From: DATJBC01 sp035515515
GTDB taxonomy: Bacteria; Actinomycetota; Acidimicrobiia; Acidimicrobiales; UBA8190
DNA length: 16,008 bases
Reading direction: 5' to 3'
NCBI GenBank assembly: GCA_035515515.1
Contig: DATJBC010000250.1
Location: 1-16,008 of the forward strand
Position 1 is the first letter of the stretch, and every line of letters begins with the position of its first letter. This document shows positions 12,925-16,008 of this stretch, piece by piece. Under the pieces are notes generated by a model that was given only the letters and a program-made list of their open reading frames with translations, did no database searches and was not told where the DNA came from. The position numbers were made by a program, and so were the translations under genes.

Positions 12925-12936
12925 GGCGGCCTCAGC

Positions 12937-14430
12937 TCAGGGGTGCAGCTCGTAGGCCTCGGGGCGGGGGGCGGCCATCTCCGCCCGGAAGCGGTCGAAG
13001 GTCCACGGCCAGGCCGAGGGGATGCCGCGGTCGTCGAGGTACCAGCTGCGACAGCCCGTGGCCCAGATGGTGTGCTGGGCGGCATCGAAGCGGTCGGCTT
13101 CGAAGCGCTCCAGCGCCTCGTGGGTGGCGCTGATGTGCCGGGCCTCGCCCGTCCGCAGCCGTTGCACCAGCTGCATGATGTAGGAGAGCTGGAGCTCGGC
13201 CACCTCGATGAGCGAGAAGTTCCCCACCGGGCCGTTGGGCCCGTTGAGCATGAAGAAGTTGGGGAAGTCGGGGATGGAGACGGCGAGGTAGGCCACGGGC
13301 CGGTCCTTCCACACGACGTCGAGGCTGACGCCGTCGCGGCCGGTGACGGCCATGGGGCGCATGAAGGCGTCGACCTTGAACCCCGTGGCGAGGACGAGGA
13401 CGTCCAGCTCGTGCAGTTCGCCGTCGCGGGTGCGCACCCCGGCCGGCTCGACGCACGCGATGGGCTCGGTCACGAGCTCGGCGTTGGGGCGCTGGATGGC
13501 GCCGTAGAAGTCGGGCGAGATGATCAGGCGCTTGCACCCGGCCCGGTAGTCGGGCCGCAGCCGCTCGCGCAGGACCGGGTCGGTGACGTTGTCCTCGAGG
13601 TTGGCGCGGCACGCCTCCTCGATCATCTTCATCTGGGGGGACTCGGCGTCCACCACGGCGTTGGAGAACCCCTGCGCGAAGAGCTCGGAGAGCTCGGCGT
13701 GCAGCTGCTCCATGCGGCCGGGATCCCGCAGGAAGGCGGCCCGCTCGTCGTCGCTGTAGGGGTCGTTGGCCTGGGGCAGGACCCACTGGGCGGTGCGCTG
13801 GAACAGCGTGAGGGTGCGCACCCGGTCGACGACGGCGTGCACGATCTGCACCGCCGTGGAGCCGGTGCCGATCACGCCCACCCGGGCGCCGTCGAGGTCC
13901 ACGCCGTGGTCCCACCGGGCGCTGTGGAACGTCGCACCGGCGAAGGTGTCGAGGCCGTCGATGTCGGGGAGCCGCGGGTGGTGCAGCACGCCGGTGGCGG
14001 CGATGACGACGTCAACGGTGTCGCGGTGGCCGGACGCCGTGTGCAGCTCCCAACGGCCGTCCTGGAAGTCGCAGCGCACGACCTCCTCGCCGAAGCGGAT
14101 GCTGTGCTCGATGCCGTGGCGCCTGGCCACGTCCTCGAAGTACCGGCGGATCTCGGGGCCGGGGGAGAAGACGTGGCTCCAGTCGGGGTTCATGGCGAAG
14201 GAGTAGCTGTAGAGATGCGACGGGACGTCACAGGCCACGCCGGGATAGGTGTTCTCGCGCCACGTGCCGCCCATGCGGTCGGCCTTCTCGTACACCGTGA
14301 AGTCCGTGAGCCCCGCCTCGGTGAGCTTGATGGCGCTCAGGATCCCGGCCATGCCGGCGCCCACGACGGCGACCCGCAGCGACCGCGGCGGCGCGCCCGG
14401 GGCGGGTGGCGTGGTGGTGTGGGCGGTCAC
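12937..14430 (-). CDS. Flavin-containing monooxygenase, Baeyer-Villiger type
   Basis: 497-residue FAD/NADPH monooxygenase. The FAD-binding Rossmann motif is GAGMAG (24-29). GGTWRENTYPGVACDVPSH (54-72) and the Baeyer-Villiger fingerprint F163-x-G165-x3-H169-x3-W173-D are intact. The second, NADPH-binding Rossmann motif is GTGSTA (188-193), and an ATGF motif lies near 347-350. Enzymes of this class insert oxygen next to a ketone to give esters or lactones, or oxidise heteroatoms; steroid and cyclic ketones are common substrates. The start is GTG 14430, without Shine-Dalgarno but with TACATT six bases upstream, again leaderless. It is divergent from the F420-type oxidoreductase. An ester product would be a sensible substrate for an esterase such as the CocE-type enzyme, though that one is exported. 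Confidence 0.93.
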   Translation of the reverse strand: MTAHTTTPPAPGAPPRSLRVAVVGAGMAGILSAIKLTEAGLTDFTVYEKADRMGGTWRENTYPGVACDVPSHLYSYSFAMNPDWSHVFSPGPEIRRYFEDVARRHGIEHSIRFGEEVVRCDFQDGRWELHTASGHRDTVDVVIAATGVLHHPRLPDIDGLDTFAGATFHSARWDHGVDLDGARVGVIGTGSTAVQIVHAVVDRVRTLTLFQRTAQWVLPQANDPYSDDERAAFLRDPGRMEQLHAELSELFAQGFSNAVVDAESPQMKMIEEACRANLEDNVTDPVLRERLRPDYRAGCKRLIISPDFYGAIQRPNAELVTEPIACVEPAGVRTRDGELHELDVLVLATGFKVDAFMRPMAVTGRDGVSLDVVWKDRPVAYLAVSIPDFPNFFMLNGPNGPVGNFSLIEVAELQLSYIMQLVQRLRTGEARHISATHEALERFEADRFDAAQHTIWATGCRSWYLDDRGIPSAWPWTFDRFRAEMAAPRPEAYELHP

Positions 14431-14442
14431 GACCGCAATGTA
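14431..14442 (-). promoter_or_regulatory. Leaderless-type -10 element of the flavin monooxygenase gene
   Basis: Minus-strand TACATT (14442-14437) matches TAnnnT and is followed by six bases and GTG 14430, so the mRNA should start at the initiation codon. There is no good -35 at the expected distance and no ribosome binding site. Confidence 0.55.
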
Positions 14443-14541
14443 CCGGGTGCGCGCACACCTGCACTACCGTTCGTCACGCCCGCCCGCCCCGGCGCCACGC
14501 GACCTGCCGGCCGACGCGGCGCCCCGCCCGGAGGAGGGCCC

Positions 14542-15585
14542 ATGACGACCACGCCGCTTCGCTTCGACGCCATGGTCGGCCCGCAGCCGCTGCGCCGGGC
14601 CGGGGACGTGGCTCGGCGCGTGGCCGACGCCGGCTTCACCGGGCTCGTGGTGACCGAGGCCGGGCGCACCGCCTACCTCACGTGCGCCGCCGCCTGCCTG
14701 GCGGCGGACATCGACGTCCTCACGGGCATCGCCGTGGCCTTCCCCCGCAGCCCCATGGTGACGGCCGCCACCGCCTGGGAGCTGGCCGAGGCCAGCGGCG
14801 GCCGTTTCCGGCTCGGGCTGGGCGCGCAGGTGCGGGCGCACATCGAGCGGCGCTACGGCGCGACCTTCGATCCCCCCGGCCCGCGGCTGCGCGAGTACGT
14901 GCTCGCCCTGCGCCAGATCTTCCGCGCCTTCCGGGGCGAGGAGGCGCTGGCGGTGTCGGGGGACTACTACACGCTGTCGCTCCTGCCACCGATGTGGTCG
15001 CCCGGTCCCATCGCCGTGCCCGACCCGCCCATCGACGTCGCCGCGGTCAACCCGTGGATGGTGCAGATGGCCGGTGAGGTCGCCGACGGGGTGCACGTGC
15101 ACCCGCTCAACACCCCCCGCTACCTGACCGAGACGCTGTTGCCCAACCTGCGGGCCGGGGCGGCACGCGCCGGGCGCGACCCCGGGGGCCTGGAGGTGAT
15201 CGTCCCCGCCTTCATCGTGGCGGGCGACAGCGACGAGGAGCGCCGCGTGTGGCTGGAGCGGGCCCGCGTGCAGGTGGCCTTCTACGGGTCCACGCCCAAC
15301 TACGCCTTCATCTTCGAGCAGCTGGGACGGCCGGGCACGACCGAGCGCATCCGGGAGCGCCAGAAGGCGGGCGACGTGGCGGGGATGGCGGCGGTGGTCG
15401 ACGACGAGCTGCTGGCCAACTTCGTCACCACCGGGACCTGGCGCGAGGTCGCCGAGCGGGTCGTGGAGCGCTACCGGGGGGTGGCCACCCGCGTCGTGAG
15501 CTACTTCAGCGGCGCCGACGTGGTGGCCGACCCGGCGCGCTTCGAACGCTGGGCCGACGTCGCCCACGCGGTGACGGCCTCCTGA
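14542..15585 (+). CDS. LLM-class (F420-dependent type) oxidoreductase
   Basis: 347-residue luciferase-like TIM-barrel protein. LAEASGGRFRLGLGAQV (81-97) matches the conserved S-x-GR-x2-LGLG segment of F420-dependent members, and GEVADGVHVHPL (178-189) matches the strand that lines the cofactor site. VLTGIAVAFPRSPM (59-72) and a C-terminal block of about 25 residues (TGTWREVAERVVERYRGV) are also typical. The subgroup resembles the F420-dependent family common in mycobacteria and Acidimicrobiia. It would transfer hydride between F420 and an alcohol, ketone or aldehyde; the substrate is unknown, and FMN use cannot be excluded. GGAGGAGGG (14530-14538) precedes ATG 14542. It is divergent from the Baeyer-Villiger-type enzyme, with 111 bp between starts; TACCGT at 14465-14470 may be its -10 box. 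Confidence 0.92.
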   Translation: MTTTPLRFDAMVGPQPLRRAGDVARRVADAGFTGLVVTEAGRTAYLTCAAACLAADIDVLTGIAVAFPRSPMVTAATAWELAEASGGRFRLGLGAQVRAHIERRYGATFDPPGPRLREYVLALRQIFRAFRGEEALAVSGDYYTLSLLPPMWSPGPIAVPDPPIDVAAVNPWMVQMAGEVADGVHVHPLNTPRYLTETLLPNLRAGAARAGRDPGGLEVIVPAFIVAGDSDEERRVWLERARVQVAFYGSTPNYAFIFEQLGRPGTTERIRERQKAGDVAGMAAVVDDELLANFVTTGTWREVAERVVERYRGVATRVVSYFSGADVVADPARFERWADVAHAVTAS

Positions 15586-15669
15586 GGCACGCCGCGCGCC
15601 GGCCCGGCCATAGCCGTGGCAGGTGCTTTCCCGGGGGTGGAAGCGCGCTGCGCACAACCCTGTGGGAAC

Positions 15670-15678
15670 TGTGGACAA
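15670..15678 (-). promoter_or_regulatory. DnaA-box-like site
   Basis: Read on the minus strand the sequence is TTGTCCACA, which equals the high-GC actinobacterial form of the DnaA box (the E. coli consensus TTATCCACA with one change). A weaker copy, TGTGGGAAC in plus orientation, abuts it at 15661-15669. It lies in a gene-free 253-bp stretch. Nothing else here looks like a replication origin. Confidence 0.4.
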
Positions 15679-15809
15679 GGCGGCCCGGCAATCTCGCACC
15701 CGGCGGTGCGGCCCACACGCCCGGCGGGATTTCATCGGCTGTTCGCGCCGACGTCGACCACCGTTCACCGATGCATGCACGCTCCGTGGGCGCCCCGCCC
15801 GCGCGCAGC

Positions 15810-15838
15810 GCCGCACTCGGGGCGCGCCCCGGTGCGGC
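15810..15838 (-). terminator. Strong GC hairpin directly after the stop of the truncated gene
   Basis: GCCGCAC (15810-15816) pairs with GTGCGGC (15832-15838), and CGGGG (15818-15822) with CCCCG (15827-15831); one base bulges and the loop is CGCG. The 12-bp stem begins at the base next to the minus-strand stop (15841-15839). There is no U-tract, as in the hairpin at 23-49. Confidence 0.55.
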
Positions 15839-16008
15839 TCAGCTCTCGACCTGCACCGAGCTCACGTACCAGCCGCCCGAGGCCGGCGTGACGTGGATCT
15901 GGTAGATGGGCGCGTTGGTGGGACCGCCCCCGGGCGGGCCGTAGGTGCAGATGATGGGGGGGAAGGCGGACGTGCAGCCCCGGGAGATGGCCAGGCCCGC
16001 CGGATAGC
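15839..16008 (-). CDS. C-terminal end of an unidentified protein (cut by window edge)
   Basis: The last 55 residues of a minus-strand gene that continues beyond 16008, ending in TGA at 15841-15839. The visible part contains two Cys (RGCTSAF and IICTYGPP), a Gly/Pro-rich turn, and alternating hydrophobic strands at the end (APIYQIHV, GWYVSSVQVES). This looks like the closing beta strands of an extracytoplasmic domain with a possible disulfide, but no family is recognised. The main supports are amino-acid composition like a folded protein and a hairpin placed exactly at its stop. Confidence 0.55.
   Translation of the reverse strand, partial: YPAGLAISRGCTSAFPPIICTYGPPGGGPTNAPIYQIHVTPASGGWYVSSVQVES

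Noticed and set aside
15650..15690. Chromosomal replication origin
   Set aside because: Only one good and one poor DnaA box, no AT-rich unwinding region, and no dnaA, dnaN or rpmH nearby.
15586..15838. Possible small plus-strand genes in the gap after the LLM-type gene
   Set aside because: The frames lack ribosome binding sites and have low-complexity Arg/Pro/Ala content; the stretch is better explained by a DnaA-box-like site and a hairpin for the minus-strand gene.
1..16008. Biosynthetic gene cluster, insertion sequence, prophage, CRISPR or defence system
   Set aside because: No core synthase, transposase, integrase, phage gene, spaced direct repeats or nuclease/helicase defence genes were found; P450s alone do not define a biosynthetic cluster.

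Overview
This 16-kb window is very GC-rich, densely coded chromosomal DNA. It looks like a high-GC actinobacterium, perhaps an uncultured member of Acidimicrobiia; that placement is inference, since no rRNA or other marker gene is present. Supporting signs are a mycothiol-dependent maleylpyruvate-isomerase-like enzyme, an F420-type luciferase-family oxidoreductase, two bacterial-type P450s (one with a small CxxHxxC ferredoxin), many GTG starts and apparent leaderless promoters.

Layout. (1) 1-2126, minus strand: a crotonase-fold protein followed by a cytochrome P450, closed by a GC hairpin just after the P450 stop. (2) 2127-3216, plus strand: a U-tailed, UUCG-capped terminator with no recognised gene upstream, then an MpaB/DUF2236 oxygenase with a leaderless-type promoter. 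(3) 3238-4604: a TetR regulator divergent from a mycothiol-dependent-type enzyme; a perfect 7-bp inverted repeat fills the spacer of the regulator's own promoter. (4) 4610-7887: a tiny membrane protein and, divergently, a large membrane-anchored GGDEF-EAL protein whose cyclase half looks damaged and whose phosphodiesterase half looks intact. (5) 7964-9378: a second P450 and its ferredoxin, overlapping by GTGA. (6) 9401-11689, minus: an exported CocE/NonD hydrolase. (7) 11817-12903: an unknown 59-residue protein divergent from a membrane-anchored DUF4232 protein, with two inverted repeats between them. (8) 12937-15585: a Baeyer-Villiger-type flavin monooxygenase divergent from an F420-type oxidoreductase. 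(9) 15586-16008: a non-coding stretch with a DnaA-box-like site, then the C-terminal end of a truncated gene.

Working together. Most enzymes insert oxygen into, oxidise, hydrate or hydrolyse small hydrophobic molecules (two P450s, MpaB-like, flavin monooxygenase, LLM-type oxidoreductase, crotonase, CocE esterase). This suggests an accessory catabolic region for steroid-, terpenoid- or xenobiotic-like compounds, although the genes form many short transcription units rather than one operon and no substrate can be named from sequence. No mobile element, CRISPR array, tRNA or rRNA gene was found. No gene-free stretch exceeds 300 bases; the longest are 15586-15838, about 4781-5004 and 2127-2319, and what they hold is listed.
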